Positions 8,509 to 18,007 of a stretch of 64,000 nucleotides of DNA are shown here, piece after piece. How positions within the stretch are numbered: position 1 is the first letter of the stretch; each line of letters begins with the position of its first letter. This DNA comes from a bacterium. GTDB lineage: Bacteria > Zhuqueibacterota > Zhuqueibacteria > Oleimicrobiales > Geothermoviventaceae. The stretch covers positions 293,587 through 357,586 of the forward strand of contig JAPWUV010000003.1 of NCBI GenBank assembly GCA_028275345.1. Direction: 5' to 3'. The notes under the pieces are model-generated. The model was not told where the DNA came from and made no database searches. It saw only the letters and a list, made by a program, of their open reading frames with translations. Position numbers and translations under genes: made by a program.

Positions 8509-8612
8509 GCGCCGCCGCGAGAGAACGGAACGGTAGATTCCGGCCGGTAAGTTCCCGCAACCTTCCCACCGATCCGAGGGGCACGCCAACCTCAGCGAAA
8601 GGAGACGTGGAC

Positions 8613-9524
8613 GTGAGGGAGGAACAGGTCAAGCTCATCCTGTATTCCGTCAGGGACTCCAGCTTCAGGGAACTCTGTCTTTCGGGAAAGACCCTGCTCA
8701 CATGGGGCGGGATGGCAGTCGTGGTCGTGATCTTCCTCAGCATCGTCCTGGCTTGGGCGATGTCCAGCCTGTTGAAAGACTACCGGATGGCAAACCTGGA
8801 GCGGAGTAACCGCCGGATGCAGACGGAGCTCCAGAGGCTGCAGGACCGGGTGAAAACGCTCCATTCGAAGCTGGGCGAGCTGGAAAAGGCTGACAATGAT
8901 CTGCGGCTTCTGGTCAACTTGCCGCCCATCGACGCGGATGTGCGCAACATGGGTGTAGGTGGCAACGAAAGCTCCGTGTTCGATTTTGATGCTGCACAAG
9001 GGGCTGGCCTGGACAACCTGAGCTCGTACCTGGATGAGCTGGAGCGGAGGATTCAACTGGCCTTTGAGAGCCGGGCGGAAATCGAGGAGAGGTTCCGCGA
9101 GAACCAGGAGCTGCTGAAGCATGTTCCTTCCATCCGTCCCGTTGTAGGCGGTAGGGTGACGGCCGGCTTTGGGTACCGATTGGATCCTCTGATCGGGAAG
9201 ATTCGCCATCACGACGGTGTGGATCTGGCGGCCCCGCAGGGTACTCAGGTGTTTGCGGCAGCCGATGGCGTGGTGGAAAGCGTGGCGGCGCGTTCTTCTC
9301 TGAGTCCGGGTTACGGCAGGGAAGTGATCATCGATCACGGATTCGGCTTCAAGACGCGGTACTCTCACCTTTCGCAAGTCCTTGTCCGTCCCGGCCAGAA
9401 AGTAAGTCGTTGGGATGTGATTGGGCTGGTTGGACAGACGGGAAGAGCCACTGGACCCCACCTCCACTACGAGGTCTTGGTGAACGGCTTGCCCGTGAAC
9501 CCGCTGGACTACATTCTGGACTAA
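8613..9524 (+). CDS. M23 family murein endopeptidase, single-pass membrane protein
   Basis: The product of about 303 residues has one transmembrane helix (about 29-52), a coiled coil (about 60-100), and a C-terminal LytM domain. The zinc and catalytic residues are present: H200-x3-D204 (HDGVD) and H283-L-H285 in GPHLHYEV. It should therefore be an active peptidase cutting peptide cross-links in the periplasm, in contrast to the degenerate LytM protein at 44586. The GTG at 8613 is preferred because GGAG ends 8 bases before it; the GTG at 8607 is only 2 bases from that site. It has its own strong promoter and a strong terminator, so it is probably monocistronic. Confidence 0.9.
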   Translation: MREEQVKLILYSVRDSSFRELCLSGKTLLTWGGMAVVVVIFLSIVLAWAMSSLLKDYRMANLERSNRRMQTELQRLQDRVKTLHSKLGELEKADNDLRLLVNLPPIDADVRNMGVGGNESSVFDFDAAQGAGLDNLSSYLDELERRIQLAFESRAEIEERFRENQELLKHVPSIRPVVGGRVTAGFGYRLDPLIGKIRHHDGVDLAAPQGTQVFAAADGVVESVAARSSLSPGYGREVIIDHGFGFKTRYSHLSQVLVRPGQKVSRWDVIGLVGQTGRATGPHLHYEVLVNGLPVNPLDYILD

Positions 9525-9552
9525 CCCTGCCGAGTTGCTTTGCGTGGTCAGG

Positions 9553-9576
9553 GCCCGCTTCGAGCGGGCTTTTTTG
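9553..9576 (+). terminator. Rho-independent terminator
   Basis: Stem GCCCGCT (9553-9559) / AGCGGGC (9563-9569), TCG loop, then six T residues from 9570. It ends the M23 peptidase transcript. Confidence 0.9.
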
Positions 9577-9693
9577 TTGCCGGCGCGGTGGGGGCAACGC
9601 CGCAATCAGAGCCGGGGAGGGCCCTCTCGCTCCTGAAGGGGGGCACTTCACGCCTGCGAAGACTTCGACGAGTTAATGGGGGGCAAATACGGC

Positions 9694-9722
9694 TTGATTT
9701 TCGGTGGGTTGCTGGTTAAATT
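9694..9722 (+). promoter_or_regulatory. Promoter for beta-barrel/rhomboid/amidase genes
   Basis: TTGATT (9694-9699), 17-base spacer, TAAATT (9717-9722), about 30 bases before the ATG at 9752. It lies directly after the preceding terminator, so it plausibly starts the 9752-12847 operon. Confidence 0.6.
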
Positions 9723-9751
9723 CGCGTGCAATCCGGTCACGAGAGGGAGTC

Positions 9752-10396
9752 ATGCACAGGCACTGCGTTGTGTGGGCGTCGGCGCTAGTCTTGGGGACGT
9801 CCCCGGTGCTCGTTGCGGCCCAAGAGGCCCGTGTGCTCGGCCTTTCCGTGGAGTACCGCGATCCCAAGGGCACCAGCGCCGGATTCGCGGTTGGCGCGTC
9901 CTATGGATATCGCGCCGACGAGTCCGTGGACCTTTCCGTGGGGATCGACTACTTCCGGAAGAGCTACGAGGATGTAGCTCAGGTGGCCGAGGAGGATTTC
10001 CCCGGAGGGGTGACGGAGAGAACCGTGGCCAAGAGGTTGGAATACCGTACGGTGATCCTGCCCATCTATGGCGCCGTGACGATCCGTATCCCACTGGACT
10101 ATCGGCTCTCTGCGTACGTGCGGGGAGGCGTCGGATACGAGTTCCTATTCAATCGGGAGCGGAACTACGAACTGGGTGTGGAGGCCAATCGGACGTATCA
10201 CGGCTTGGGGTGGCGCTTTGGGCTGGGCGCGACGACCCAGTTAGGTCGGAGATCTCAGCTCGAGCTGGGGCTCCTTTACCACAGCGCTGAGGTGGAGAGG
10301 GAGAAGAAAGAAAGCACCAGAGGTCTGCCCGTGTGGAAGACGGTAGACCTTTCGGGCATAGGGGTGGCTGCGGGCATCCGGATCGAAATGCGCTGA
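9752..10396 (+). CDS. Outer-membrane beta-barrel protein, function unknown
   Basis: The 214-residue product has a signal peptide with cleavage likely after VAAQ-like residues (about 22-25). The rest alternates polar and hydrophobic/aromatic residues in strand-length blocks, for example LGLSVEYRD, VGASYGYRAD, VDLSVGIDYF and GVGYEFLFN, and ends in a strand finishing at GIRIEMR. This pattern fits an eight-stranded OmpW/OmpX-like outer-membrane barrel, but no named family is certain. The ATG has GAGGGAG just upstream. It is followed after 13 bases by the rhomboid gene. Confidence 0.7.
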   Translation: MHRHCVVWASALVLGTSPVLVAAQEARVLGLSVEYRDPKGTSAGFAVGASYGYRADESVDLSVGIDYFRKSYEDVAQVAEEDFPGGVTERTVAKRLEYRTVILPIYGAVTIRIPLDYRLSAYVRGGVGYEFLFNRERNYELGVEANRTYHGLGWRFGLGATTQLGRRSQLELGLLYHSAEVEREKKESTRGLPVWKTVDLSGIGVAAGIRIEMR

Positions 10397-10409
10397 AGCG
10401 CGCGGCGAG

Positions 10410-11231
10410 ATGGATTCCTATCGGAGTACAACCTTCGGCCTGGGGGCACGGTTCACACCCGCCGTCCGAGCTTTGATCATCGGGAACCTCGCGATCTTTG
10501 TGCTCCAGCACCTGGCGGGGCGAGGGTTCGTCCTGACCTTCGGTCTGGTTCCGGCGCAAGCAGTGGAGCACCTCCTCTTGTGGCAGGTGGTGACGTACAT
10601 GTTCCTGCACGGGGGCGTGTTCCACCTGTTCTTCAATATGTTCGCTCTTTGGATGTTCGGCAGCGAGGTGGAGTCGGAGCTTGGCACGTCTCGATTCGTG
10701 CGCTTTTACCTCCTCAGCGGGGTGGGAGGGGCTGTCTTCTACCTCCTTTGCCGTCCGCATAGCTATGTGCCTGTGATCGGGGCCTCGGCTGCCATCTACG
10801 GAGTGCTTGTCGGATTCTCTGTGCTTTTCCCGCACAGGATCGTGACGTTGCTGCTCTTCCTGGTCTTGCCGGTGAATCTCCGGGCATGGCAGCTTGCCGC
10901 CGTGTTTGTTGGCATAAGTCTGCTCTTTGGGATCACCGGCACGTCGGATGGCGTAGCCCATCTGGCCCACCTGGGGGGCGCGCTCGTCGGATACCTTTAC
11001 ATCGCCGGCGGTCGCCACTGGGACCGAGTGCAGTGGCGCGTGACTCAGCGACGTGTTCGGCGGAGACTGGAGCTGGAACGGCGGCGGGAGGAGGAAAAGG
11101 CTGCTCTCCGGCGCCGCGTGGATGCGATTCTCGACCGAATCAACGAGGTCGGCTACGAGAACCTGACGGAGGAGGAGAAGCGCACCCTCCGGGAGGCCAG
11201 CCGCTTGCTCGCTGAGAGGGAGAAACCGTGA
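10410..11231 (+). CDS. Rhomboid family intramembrane serine protease
   Basis: The 273-residue product has about six transmembrane helices in the first 200 residues. Conserved rhomboid features: HLFFNMFALW in TM2 (oxyanion Asn), catalytic serine S126 in GASAAIYG, and catalytic histidine H187 in HLAHLGG of the last helix. The serine motif is GASA rather than the commoner GASG. The C-terminal about 70 residues are cytosolic, charged and helical, with a short NLTEEEKRTL module seen at the end of many bacterial rhomboids. It cleaves transmembrane substrates within the inner membrane; its targets are unknown. Its stop overlaps the GTG of the amidase gene (GTGA), implying translational coupling. Confidence 0.92.
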   Translation: MDSYRSTTFGLGARFTPAVRALIIGNLAIFVLQHLAGRGFVLTFGLVPAQAVEHLLLWQVVTYMFLHGGVFHLFFNMFALWMFGSEVESELGTSRFVRFYLLSGVGGAVFYLLCRPHSYVPVIGASAAIYGVLVGFSVLFPHRIVTLLLFLVLPVNLRAWQLAAVFVGISLLFGITGTSDGVAHLAHLGGALVGYLYIAGGRHWDRVQWRVTQRRVRRRLELERRREEEKAALRRRVDAILDRINEVGYENLTEEEKRTLREASRLLAEREKP

Positions 11232-12847
11232 CGCCGAGCGAAGCTTGGGACCGCGACCCGCAGGGCCTTGTGACCGGCAGCGACGTCTCGCCACCGGAGA
11301 ACAGACCCTCCCTCCCGCGGTTGCGGGGGAAGGCCCTTGCCGGCCGAAAGGCGCAAGCAAGCCTGATGCTGATGGGCTTGCTTTTTTTGTGCGTGGGGGC
11401 TGGGTTCGCGAAGGAGATTGTGGTCCGTCGGGTTGACCCTGCGGGTAGCGAGCGAAGACTGCGTTCGGAATCTTTCAACGGCTTGCTCTACGTGGAGGCG
11501 GAAGACCTGGCCTCCGCACTTGGCGCTCGCGTTTTCTCCTCCAGCAAGGCGCCTAAAGTCGTGCTCAGCATGGTCGGATCCGAGGTGACGATCACTGCCT
11601 GGAACCCGTTCGTGATCATCGACGGCGTGGCCTACCAGCTGCTGGACGAAGTGGTGCAACATCGCGATGCCATCTGGTTGCCGGCCGACCAATTCTTGAG
11701 CCTATTGGCCCGCCATTTCTCCGATCGCCTGGCCTACGACGAGCGCACGGGCGTGCTCGAAATCCGCCTTGTTGGGCGCGACATCATCTCTGTGACCACG
11801 GAGGACAAGCTCAACGGCATCCTAATTCGGATACGGACCTTCCGCCCCTTCGATGAGAAACACATCTCCACCCGCTACAGTCACGGATGGCTCTACGTGG
11901 ACGTGTACGGGGGGGTGGTGGATTCGACGCAGGTCCGTGTGGTGAATCGTTCCAAGGCGGTCCGCAAGGTGGTCACGATGCAGCTGGGGGAAACGGCGCA
12001 GATCGCTTTTCGCCTTTCCCGGGAGATCGGCGAGCGGCAGGTTATGGTGCAGGAGTCGCCTCCGGAGGTCTGGGTTTCGTTGCGCACCAGTGAGGCGGTT
12101 TCGGACGAATTGCTGGAGAACCTCCGTCGCGAGAGGGAGAAATGGGTGATCGACGCCGTGGTGATCGATCCGGGACACGGCGGATTTGATCCCGGGGCCA
12201 TCGGGCCTGGGGGGACGCGTGAGAAGGATGTCACGCTCGCCATCGCCAAGCGCCTCAAGAATTATCTGGAGAAACAGGTTGGAGTCAAGGTCTATCTGAC
12301 CCGGGAGGACGATCGGTTCGTACCCCTGAGGGAGCGGACGAAGTTCGCCAACCGGGTAGGGGCGAAGCTTTTCATCAGTATTCATGCCAATGCCAACCGG
12401 AGCCGCAGGCTCGGTGGGGTCACCACCTATTTCTTGGGACCTGCCAAGACGGAAGAGGCGCGGGAGGTAGCGCGCCTGGAGAATTCGGCCATTCGTTACG
12501 AAAGCGACCTCCGCGACTACGGCGATCTGGAGGATGAGAATTTCATCCTCGCGGCCATCGCGCAGAACGCTTTCCAACAGGAGAGCCAGGACTTGGCGGC
12601 CCTCATCCAGCAAAGCCTCTGCCGGAACACCCGCCTGGACGATGGAGGCGTCCGGCAGGCGGGCTACTATGTGTTGATCGGCGCGGCCATGCCAAATGTG
12701 TTGGTGGAGACGGCCTTCATTTCGAACCCTCGCGAGGAGAAACTACTCCGGAGTCGAGAGTTTCAGGACAGTGTGGCCAAGGCCATTGCCGAGGGCGTGA
12801 AGGCATTCAAGAGTCGGTACGAACGTGAGTGGGCGGCGTCGCATTGA
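11228..12847 (+). CDS. N-acetylmuramoyl-L-alanine amidase (Amidase_3 family)
   Basis: The 539-residue protein has an export helix around 46-62, an N-terminal beta-rich region resembling the copper-amine-oxidase-like/AMIN wall-targeting domains (about 63-300), and a C-terminal zinc amidase domain. Zinc and catalytic residues are H317 (DPGHGG), E332 (TREKD), H386 (SIHAN) and E494 (VETAF). The enzyme removes stem peptides from glycan strands, typically at division septa. The GTG start overlaps the rhomboid stop and would place an unusual about 45-residue tail before the signal helix; an internal ATG at 11366 is possible but has no ribosome-binding site. AmiC-type enzymes need EnvC-like activators, and one is encoded at 44586. 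Confidence 0.92.
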   Translation: MTPSEAWDRDPQGLVTGSDVSPPENRPSLPRLRGKALAGRKAQASLMLMGLLFLCVGAGFAKEIVVRRVDPAGSERRLRSESFNGLLYVEAEDLASALGARVFSSSKAPKVVLSMVGSEVTITAWNPFVIIDGVAYQLLDEVVQHRDAIWLPADQFLSLLARHFSDRLAYDERTGVLEIRLVGRDIISVTTEDKLNGILIRIRTFRPFDEKHISTRYSHGWLYVDVYGGVVDSTQVRVVNRSKAVRKVVTMQLGETAQIAFRLSREIGERQVMVQESPPEVWVSLRTSEAVSDELLENLRREREKWVIDAVVIDPGHGGFDPGAIGPGGTREKDVTLAIAKRLKNYLEKQVGVKVYLTREDDRFVPLRERTKFANRVGAKLFISIHANANRSRRLGGVTTYFLGPAKTEEAREVARLENSAIRYESDLRDYGDLEDENFILAAIAQNAFQQESQDLAALIQQSLCRNTRLDDGGVRQAGYYVLIGAAMPNVLVETAFISNPREEKLLRSREFQDSVAKAIAEGVKAFKSRYEREWAASH

Positions 12848-13007
12848 TTCGCCGGGAGGACATGCACCACGCTCGGTCCCCGGGCTCGGGGCCAGAGGAC
12901 AATATCGGATTTCCAGATCGCGGCAGCTCCGCCCAACAACCGCTTGGTAAGCATCGGATCCCTAGGGCACAAAGGAACGGAAGTCGCACCCTGCGAGGAG
13001 CGGCAGT

Positions 13008-14207
13008 ATGGGTCAAATGACGATTGTGGGCACAGAGACGAAGAGCGATCTCGTCGTGGAGATGGAGAGGCGGGACAGCGGCGGGATCGAGATGAGCTTG
13101 GAGAGCACCGTGGGGGCTCTTTTCGGCCCCCAGATCCGGCGGACGGTGCTGGACACATTGGCCCGCCTTGGAGTCCAGCATGCGCGTGTCCGCATCACGG
13201 ACCAGGGAGCTCTCGACTGGGTGATCCAGGCGCGGGTGGAAGTCGCCGTTCGGCGACTCTGGCCTGTGGAGGAACCGGGAGCGCCTCCGGCGAAGAAGGT
13301 CCAGTACCCCCATGCCCCCAAGGATCGACTGAGAAGGACTCGGCTCTACCTCCCGGGCAATCATCCGGATTTCATGCTGAACGCTGGACTCTTCTGCCCC
13401 GATGCCGTCATTCTCGATCTCGAGGACTCCGTGGCCCCTGCCGATAAGGACGCTGCCCGGGTTTTGGTCCGGAACGCCCTCCGCCAGGTGGACTTCGGCA
13501 GCGCGGAGAGGATGGTCCGGATCAACTCGCTGCGGACGGAATACGGCTTGAAGGATGTGGAGATGATCGCCCCGGAAGCGCCGGATACGCTCTTGATCCC
13601 GAAGTGCGAAGGGCCGGAGGATGTCCAGGCTGTGGCGGAATTGCTGGATGGATTGGAGTCCCGGTTCAGCTTGCCTTGGCGCATCCATCTTATGCCCATC
13701 GTGGAGAGCGCGCGAGGCGTGTGGCGTGCCTACGAGATCGCTTCGGCGAGTGACCGTGTGGTCGCGTTGGCGTTCGGGGCCGAGGATTTCACTGCGGACA
13801 TCGGTGCGGAGAAGACTCCGGAGGGCCGGGAGAGTTTTGTGGCCCGCTGTCTAGTGGTTCTCGGGGCCAAGGCGGCCGGTGTGCAGGCCATCGACACCGT
13901 GTATTCCGACGTGCAGGACGTGGAGGGGCTCATTCAGAGCACGCGGGAGAGCGTGAGCCTTGGCTTTGATGGGAAGGGAGTGATCCACCCGCTGCAGATC
14001 GAGCCCGTACATCGCGCGTTTGCTCCCACGCCGGAGCAGATCGAGCGCGCGCGACAGATCGTGGCCGCGCTCGAGGAGGCGGAGCGCCGAGGATCCGGCG
14101 TGGCTACCCTGGGGAGTAAGATGATCGACGCCCCCGTAGCGGCACGGGCGCGGAGGATCCTGCAACTTGCCAAGGAGATGGGCTTTCGGATAGAGGGAGA
14201 GGAATGA
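13008..14207 (+). CDS. Fused citrate lyase acyl carrier protein (CitD) and citryl-CoA lyase beta subunit (CitE)
   Basis: The 399-residue protein joins two normally separate subunits. Residues 1 to about 96 match CitD, including the serine that carries the phosphoribosyl-dephospho-CoA group (S13 in GTETKSD, against GTLESGD in classical CitD) and a FGPQIRRTVLDTLARLGV helix. A short linker leads to a CitE domain (about 110-399) with RLYLPGNHPDFM, DAVILDLEDSVAPADKD (Mg-binding acidic residues), and GKGVIHPLQI. The complex cleaves citrate to acetate and oxaloacetate. The ATG has GCGAGGAG 8 bases upstream. The next gene, encoding the alpha subunit, overlaps by ATGA. Genes for prosthetic-group synthesis and attachment (citX, citG) and for the ligase citC are not in the window. 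Confidence 0.92.
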   Translation: MGQMTIVGTETKSDLVVEMERRDSGGIEMSLESTVGALFGPQIRRTVLDTLARLGVQHARVRITDQGALDWVIQARVEVAVRRLWPVEEPGAPPAKKVQYPHAPKDRLRRTRLYLPGNHPDFMLNAGLFCPDAVILDLEDSVAPADKDAARVLVRNALRQVDFGSAERMVRINSLRTEYGLKDVEMIAPEAPDTLLIPKCEGPEDVQAVAELLDGLESRFSLPWRIHLMPIVESARGVWRAYEIASASDRVVALAFGAEDFTADIGAEKTPEGRESFVARCLVVLGAKAAGVQAIDTVYSDVQDVEGLIQSTRESVSLGFDGKGVIHPLQIEPVHRAFAPTPEQIERARQIVAALEEAERRGSGVATLGSKMIDAPVAARARRILQLAKEMGFRIEGEE

Positions 14208-15757
14208 GGCTGATCGAGAACGCCGTTGGACGCTTGATCCCGGAGGAGATCGAGGGGAGGAAGCTTCGTCCCTTCATGGGAGCGCATGCGGATCAAGGGG
14301 GAGGGCGGAAAGCGGCCCCCCCCATTCCCGCCGCTTCCAAGTACGGAAACAAGCTGCTCAAGTCCCTGGATGATGCCATCGACGCGTGCGATATCCGCGA
14401 CGGGATGACCATCTCCTTTCACCATCACCTGAGAGACGGCGACTATGTGGTGAACATGGTGATGGAACGCCTGGCGGCCCGGGGACTGCGGGACTTGGTC
14501 CTCGCTCCCTCCGCCCTTTTCCCTTGCCACGAGCCATTAGTGGGATACATCGAGAAAGGGGTGATCGACCACATCGAGGGTTCCATGAATGGCCCGGTGG
14601 GCAGGGCTTGTTCCCTGGGCAAGATGAAGCACGTTTGTGTGCTCCGCTCTCACGGCGGTCGGTACCGGGCCATCCAGGATGGGGACCTGCACATCGACGT
14701 GGCCTTCATCGCAGCCCCATGCGCCGACCCGCACGGCAATGCGAACGGCGTGTACGGCAAGTCCGCATGCGGTCCGCTCGGCTTCGCCCTGGCCGATTCT
14801 CTGTACGCCGACAAGGTGGTGGTGATTACGGATAATCTGGTGTCTTTCCCTTGTTACCCCTGGAGCATCCAGGGGGGCAACGTGGACTACGTGGTCACCG
14901 TGGATTCGATCGGCGATCCGAGTCGTATCGTCTCGGGGACGACGCAGATCACCCGTAGCCCGACACGGCTGCTCATCGCCAAATATGCGGCGCAGCTTGT
15001 GTACGAAAGCGGCATCATGCACGAGGAGGGCTTCTCCTTTCAAGCCGGGGCCGGAGGGATTTCGCTCGCCTTCATCCAATTCCTGGCCGAGTACATGGAG
15101 CGAGAGGGGATCGTGGCCTCCTTCGCCCGCGGCGGCTCCACGCAGTACCTTGTGGACATGCTGAGGAAGGGGTTGGTTCGGTACATCCTTGATGGGCAGA
15201 GTTTCGATCTGGCGGGTGTGGAGTCGTTGCGGGATGATCCGCGCCACATCGAGACGAATCCCTTCGTGTCCTACAACTATCACAGCAAGGGATGTTTTGC
15301 CTCCATGGTCAAAGTGGCCGTGCTTGGGGCCACCGAGGTGGATCTGGATTTCAACGTCAACGTCAATACGCATTCGGACGGCTGGCTATTGCACGGCATT
15401 GGCGGATTCACGGATGCAGCCGATGCGCAGATCACCATCATTACGGCGCCGCTCGTCCGCAGCCGCCTGCCGATCATCGTGGATCGCGTGACCACGGTGA
15501 CGGCTCCCGGCGAGATGATCGACGTGGTGGTGACGGAGAGGGGCATCGCCATCAACCCGCGGCGGCAGGATCTGCTGGATCGGCTCAAGCACAGCAAGCT
15601 GCCCATCGTCCCCATTGAGAAGCTCTACAAGATGGCGTTGGAGATCACCGGCCCTCCCGAGAAACCCACCTTCGCGGACCGCATCGTGGCGCTGATCGAA
15701 TTCCGTGACGGCACCGTGATCGACGTGGTTCGGCAGCTCCTACCCAAAGAGTATTGA
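14204..15757 (+). CDS. citF: Citrate lyase alpha subunit (citrate:acetyl-ACP transferase)
   Basis: The 517-residue product matches CitF along its length, with KLRPFMGAHA and KLLKSLDDAI near the N-terminus, GMTISFHHHLRDGD, SMNGPVGRACSLG, and GNANGVYGKSACGPLG. It swaps citrate for acetate on the thiol of the carrier-protein prosthetic group, making citryl-ACP for the CitE domain. Length is close to the usual about 510 residues. Its ATG overlaps the stop of the CitD-CitE gene, so stoichiometric synthesis by translational coupling is expected. A separate promoter for secD begins about 48 bases after the stop. Confidence 0.94.
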   Translation: MRLIENAVGRLIPEEIEGRKLRPFMGAHADQGGGRKAAPPIPAASKYGNKLLKSLDDAIDACDIRDGMTISFHHHLRDGDYVVNMVMERLAARGLRDLVLAPSALFPCHEPLVGYIEKGVIDHIEGSMNGPVGRACSLGKMKHVCVLRSHGGRYRAIQDGDLHIDVAFIAAPCADPHGNANGVYGKSACGPLGFALADSLYADKVVVITDNLVSFPCYPWSIQGGNVDYVVTVDSIGDPSRIVSGTTQITRSPTRLLIAKYAAQLVYESGIMHEEGFSFQAGAGGISLAFIQFLAEYMEREGIVASFARGGSTQYLVDMLRKGLVRYILDGQSFDLAGVESLRDDPRHIETNPFVSYNYHSKGCFASMVKVAVLGATEVDLDFNVNVNTHSDGWLLHGIGGFTDAADAQITIITAPLVRSRLPIIVDRVTTVTAPGEMIDVVVTERGIAINPRRQDLLDRLKHSKLPIVPIEKLYKMALEITGPPEKPTFADRIVALIEFRDGTVIDVVRQLLPKEY

Positions 15758-15804
15758 GACAACAGGGACCTCGGGGGGTGGACCGGTGCGGGGGCACATT
15801 CCGA

Positions 15805-15833
15805 TTGACTATTAGCTCCAGTTGGGGTATATT
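15805..15833 (+). promoter_or_regulatory. Promoter for secD-secF-STAS operon
   Basis: TTGACT (15805-15810), 17-base spacer, TATATT (15828-15833). About 90 bases before the secD ATG. Confidence 0.75.
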
Positions 15834-15926
15834 GGGTGGCTTCTTTGGAAGCCAGCGCAAACTCAAGGGCTTAGAAGGGCTCCGCGGTCTTCCGGAGCCG
15901 GATGCGGCCAGTAGGGAGTACGGGGA

Positions 15927-17978
15927 ATGACGAAACGTCTGCTTTATCGGACCTTGGTCGTGGTGGCCATAGTACTGGTGGCCCTTTTCCAACTGTATCC
16001 CACCGTCCGAGTGAGCACTCTGGAACGAAAGCTGAATGCGCAGCTGGCGGAGCTTGCCCGGCTCACGGGAGCGACCGAGGCGGACTTGCGGAACGCTCTC
16101 GCCACCCGTGAATTGGAGGGGATGGTCCGTCGGATGCTCGCGGGCGATGCGAGCGCTCTCAATCGAGCCAGTGGGCTGGTTCGCCAGATTGTGCATACCC
16201 ATGAGCAGCTCGGCGACCTTCAGGGGAGGGCCATCAGGAAGGGATTGGACCTCCAGGGAGGGACTTACCTCGTCTACGAGGTGGATCTGCCGGGCCTGCT
16301 GATGCAGGTGGCGCACAACAAGGACGAACGCTTCGAGCAGATCGTCCGCGCATCGGTCGAGGAGATGCAAAGCACCGGCGGGGACTTCTTCGACATCCTG
16401 CGCCGCCGTCTGGAAGAGAATAACCTCCGGCTGAGCCGCTACTTCGGCAAGATGGGCGAGTCCGAGGACAAGATCATTAGCGACCTTCGCCGCGAGGCCG
16501 AGGACGCCATCGATCGCACGCTGGAGAAGCTCCGGTATCGGATCGACCAGTTTGGCGTTTCCGAGCCGGCGATCCACAAACAGGGGGCCCATCGCATTGT
16601 GGTGGAGTTGGCCGGCGTTCACGACGTGGAGCGAGCCAAGCGGATCATCGGCACCACGGCTCTCCTGGAGTTCAAGCTCGAAAAGGACCCGCAGGTGGTG
16701 CAGGCCACCATCTCCGCCATCGATCGCACCCTGCGGCGCATCCGCTCGGGCGCCGTGGATACCACCCTGCTCGCGCGGGTGGATACCACCCAGCGGCCGG
16801 TGCGGAGGGCAGAGGAAGCTGAGGTGGACGTGTCCGAACTCTTCGGGCAGGGAGCCGAGCAGGCGGGTGTCGACACGGGCCAGGTGATTGTGGATCGACA
16901 AACCTTCGAAGAGGCTCCGTTCTCCTCCCTCTTGCGCCAACTCCCAGGGGTTACAGGCGAGATTGCGGTTCCAGTGCAGAACATGCGGACGGTTGACCGG
17001 CTCCTGAAGCTGCCGGAGATCCAGAATGTGGTCCCCAGGGATGCGGAGTTCCTCTGGTCGAACAAGCCGATCCGTCTGGGCGACTCCGAATACTACTTGC
17101 TCTACCTCGTGAACCGCAATCCTGAGCTCGTCGGGAAATACATCACTTCGGCGACGGTCCGCGTTGGAGCAGGCGAGACCACGCTTCGGGGAAATGAGCC
17201 CAAGGTGACGCTGACCCTGGATGCTCAGGGGGCAAGGATCTTTGCTCGCGTGACGGGCGCCAACGTGGGCAAGAAGCTGGCGATCGTGTTGGATGGCCGA
17301 GTCGCCTCGGCCCCAGTGATCCGCGAGAGGATCCCCAGCGGGAACGCCCAGATCGATGGTCTCGACACGATGGAGGAGGCCAAGGACCTGGCCCTGGTCC
17401 TGAGGACAGGCGCCCTTCCTGCTCCCGTGGAGGTGATCGAGGAGCGGACCGTCGGGCCTTCGCTCGGGCAGGATTCCATCGATCGGGGGCAGAAAGCGGC
17501 CATCATCGGGGCGATCCTCGTTGTGGTGTTCATGGTGGTTTACTATCGGCTTTCCGGGTTGATTGCTGACTTCGCACTGGTGCTGAACATGCTTCTGATC
17601 TTGGCGGCGCTGGCAGCCTTCCGGGCCACCTTGACCATGCCCGGAATCGCCGGGATCACCTTGACCATCGGCATGGCCGTCGATGCGAATGTGCTCATCT
17701 TCGAGCGCATCCGCGAAGAACTCCGCGCTGGGAAGACGGTGCGTGCCGCCGTGGATGCGGGGTTCTCGCGAGCCTTCGTGACGATCCTGGATGCGAACGT
17801 GACGACCCTCCTCACCGCCTTGGTCCTGTATCAGTTCGGTACGGGACCGGTGCGAGGTTTTGCCGTGACGTTGTCCATCGGGCTGATTGCCAACTTGATC
17901 ACGGCTGTTTTCGTAGCCCGCGTCATCTTCGACCACATCCTGGCGCGCCGACCGGCCACGGCGGCCCTGAGCATCTGA
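15927..17978 (+). CDS. secD: Protein translocase subunit SecD
   Basis: The 683-residue product has an N-terminal transmembrane helix (about 8-25), a large periplasmic part that begins with GLDLQGGTYLVYEVD and holds the P1 domain (YRIDQFGVSEPAIHKQGAHRI), and a C-terminal bundle of five to six helices (about 530-680) with DSIDRGQKAAIIG and the VDANVLIFERIREE motif. With SecF it uses proton motive force to pull secreted proteins out of the Sec channel. It is longer than E. coli SecD (615) because of an insert around 265-340 rich in charged residues. GGGAG precedes the ATG. secF follows after 29 bases. Confidence 0.96.
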   Translation: MTKRLLYRTLVVVAIVLVALFQLYPTVRVSTLERKLNAQLAELARLTGATEADLRNALATRELEGMVRRMLAGDASALNRASGLVRQIVHTHEQLGDLQGRAIRKGLDLQGGTYLVYEVDLPGLLMQVAHNKDERFEQIVRASVEEMQSTGGDFFDILRRRLEENNLRLSRYFGKMGESEDKIISDLRREAEDAIDRTLEKLRYRIDQFGVSEPAIHKQGAHRIVVELAGVHDVERAKRIIGTTALLEFKLEKDPQVVQATISAIDRTLRRIRSGAVDTTLLARVDTTQRPVRRAEEAEVDVSELFGQGAEQAGVDTGQVIVDRQTFEEAPFSSLLRQLPGVTGEIAVPVQNMRTVDRLLKLPEIQNVVPRDAEFLWSNKPIRLGDSEYYLLYLVNRNPELVGKYITSATVRVGAGETTLRGNEPKVTLTLDAQGARIFARVTGANVGKKLAIVLDGRVASAPVIRERIPSGNAQIDGLDTMEEAKDLALVLRTGALPAPVEVIEERTVGPSLGQDSIDRGQKAAIIGAILVVVFMVVYYRLSGLIADFALVLNMLLILAALAAFRATLTMPGIAGITLTIGMAVDANVLIFERIREELRAGKTVRAAVDAGFSRAFVTILDANVTTLLTALVLYQFGTGPVRGFAVTLSIGLIANLITAVFVARVIFDHILARRPATAALSI

Positions 17979-18007
17979 GGGACTGAAGACGAAAGGGTGG
18001 TGACGGG

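Noticed and set aside
15645-17936. A 763-codon open frame on the minus strand
   Set aside because: It is antisense to secD, whose identity is secure, and shows no recognised motifs.
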